Of a stretch of 6,137 nucleotides of DNA, positions 5,787 through 6,137 are shown one piece after another. The position numbers were made by a program, and so were the translations under genes. This stretch comes from Gemmatimonadota bacterium (GTDB lineage Bacteria; ARS69), in contig JAGQIB010000051.1 of NCBI GenBank assembly GCA_020431545.1, positions 1 through 6,137 of the forward strand, written 5' to 3'. Each line of letters begins with the position of its first letter. The stretch's first letter is position 1. A model generated the notes under the pieces. It was not told the DNA's origin and did not search any database. It saw only the letters and a program-made list of their open reading frames with translations.

Positions 5787-6137
5787 CGGGGCCGGCCTCG
5801 GACCTGGGCGCCCCCACCGCGGGCACGTGGGTGCCGATTCCGGCGCCGCGGTAGCCGGCCGAGCGCACGGCGTCGAGGACACGCACCACGGTCCCGTGCT
5901 CGACCGCGGACTCCGCGTTCACGAGCACGGAGGCGTCGGCCTCCGCTTCGTGCCGCGCGCGCAGCGCCGACTCGAGCCCCTCGAGCGTCACCGGCTCGCC
6001 ATCGAGCTCCACCGTTCCGTTCTCGAGCACGACCAGCTCCACCGTGGGATTGGAGTCGCCTTCCTTGCGGGCCGCGGCCGTCGTGGAGTCCGGCAGCGAG
6101 AGCTCCAGCTCGCCCACGCGCTTGAACGTGCTCGTCA
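5767..6137 (-). CDS. exbD: ExbD/TolR-family biopolymer transport protein, C-terminal part, 5' end outside window
   Basis: ExbD/TolR proteins sit in the inner membrane with ExbB/TolQ as a proton channel that powers TonB-dependent uptake or envelope constriction. Only the 122 C-terminal residues are visible; the frame is open to the right edge. The first visible residues TSTFKR fit the end of the single transmembrane helix. GELELSLPDS then resembles the usual segment just after the membrane. The periplasmic domain follows, with VELVVLENGTVELDGEPVTLEGLESALRA-type spacing (key residues Gly-Thr-Val-x-Leu-Asp-Gly, then a helix), SVLVNAESAVEHGTVVRVLDAV, and RSAGYRGAGIGT. This is the family pattern of dimerising ExbD C-domains. 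The essential membrane Asp is outside the window. A tail after GIGTHVP is about 20 residues, rich in Ala, Gly and Pro, and its last codons overlap the convergent beta-helix gene. TolR or an Agl/Mot-like relative cannot be excluded. An exbB-type gene is expected upstream, beyond the right edge. Confidence 0.85.
   Translation of the reverse strand, partial: TSTFKRVGELELSLPDSTTAAARKEGDSNPTVELVVLENGTVELDGEPVTLEGLESALRARHEAEADASVLVNAESAVEHGTVVRVLDAVRSAGYRGAGIGTHVPAVGAPRSEAGPASGGAP

Noticed and set aside
5822..5835. Small hairpin GGCAC-GTGG-GTGCC downstream of the second beta-helix gene
   Set aside because: It has only five pairs, no T-run, and lies inside the exbD-type coding sequence; too weak to call a terminator.

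Overview
The window is high-GC bacterial DNA holding five protein genes, two of them cut by the window edges. No RNA gene, mobile element or CRISPR array is visible. The features that hint at a lineage are two secreted beta-helix proteins opening with a GTGDFPTI-type motif and ending in a short W-S-R-[IL]-K-x-L-H-R tail, plus a GMP synthase of the long, eukaryote-like architecture. From memory of similar proteins, this recalls Candidatus Eisenbacteria and related FCB-group or deep-branching Gram-negative lineages. That placement is an inference with modest confidence. A Gram-negative envelope is supported by the ExbD/TolR-type gene and the predicted signal peptides.

Layout: positions 1-1263 (+) hold the C-terminal 420 residues of a quinol-dependent nitric oxide reductase (NorZ/qNOR). 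It converges on guaA (1346-3172, -), and a strong GC-rich hairpin (1312-1343) fills most of the 82-base gap, probably as a shared terminator. guaA has a near-consensus sigma-70-like promoter whose predicted start site falls on the A of its ATG, which suggests a leaderless mRNA. A 322-base divergent intergenic region (3173-3494) separates guaA from two tandem co-directional paralogues (3495-4628 and 4659-5786, +). Each has a signal peptide, a right-handed parallel beta-helix with a cysteine ladder, and the same C-terminal tail. They are 30 bases apart and each has a GGAG ribosome binding site 6 bases before its start, so they probably form a two-gene operon. The second overlaps, tail to tail by 20 bases, the 3' end of a minus-strand exbD/tolR-type gene that runs off the right edge.

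The genes do not form one obvious pathway: respiratory NO reduction, GMP synthesis, two secreted or surface beta-helix proteins, and a proton-motive-force-coupled envelope component. I found no convincing new multi-gene system. The most useful leads are the duplicated beta-helix pair, with an unusually conserved DNA block and a shared C-terminal tail, the long-form GuaA, and the leaderless guaA promoter.
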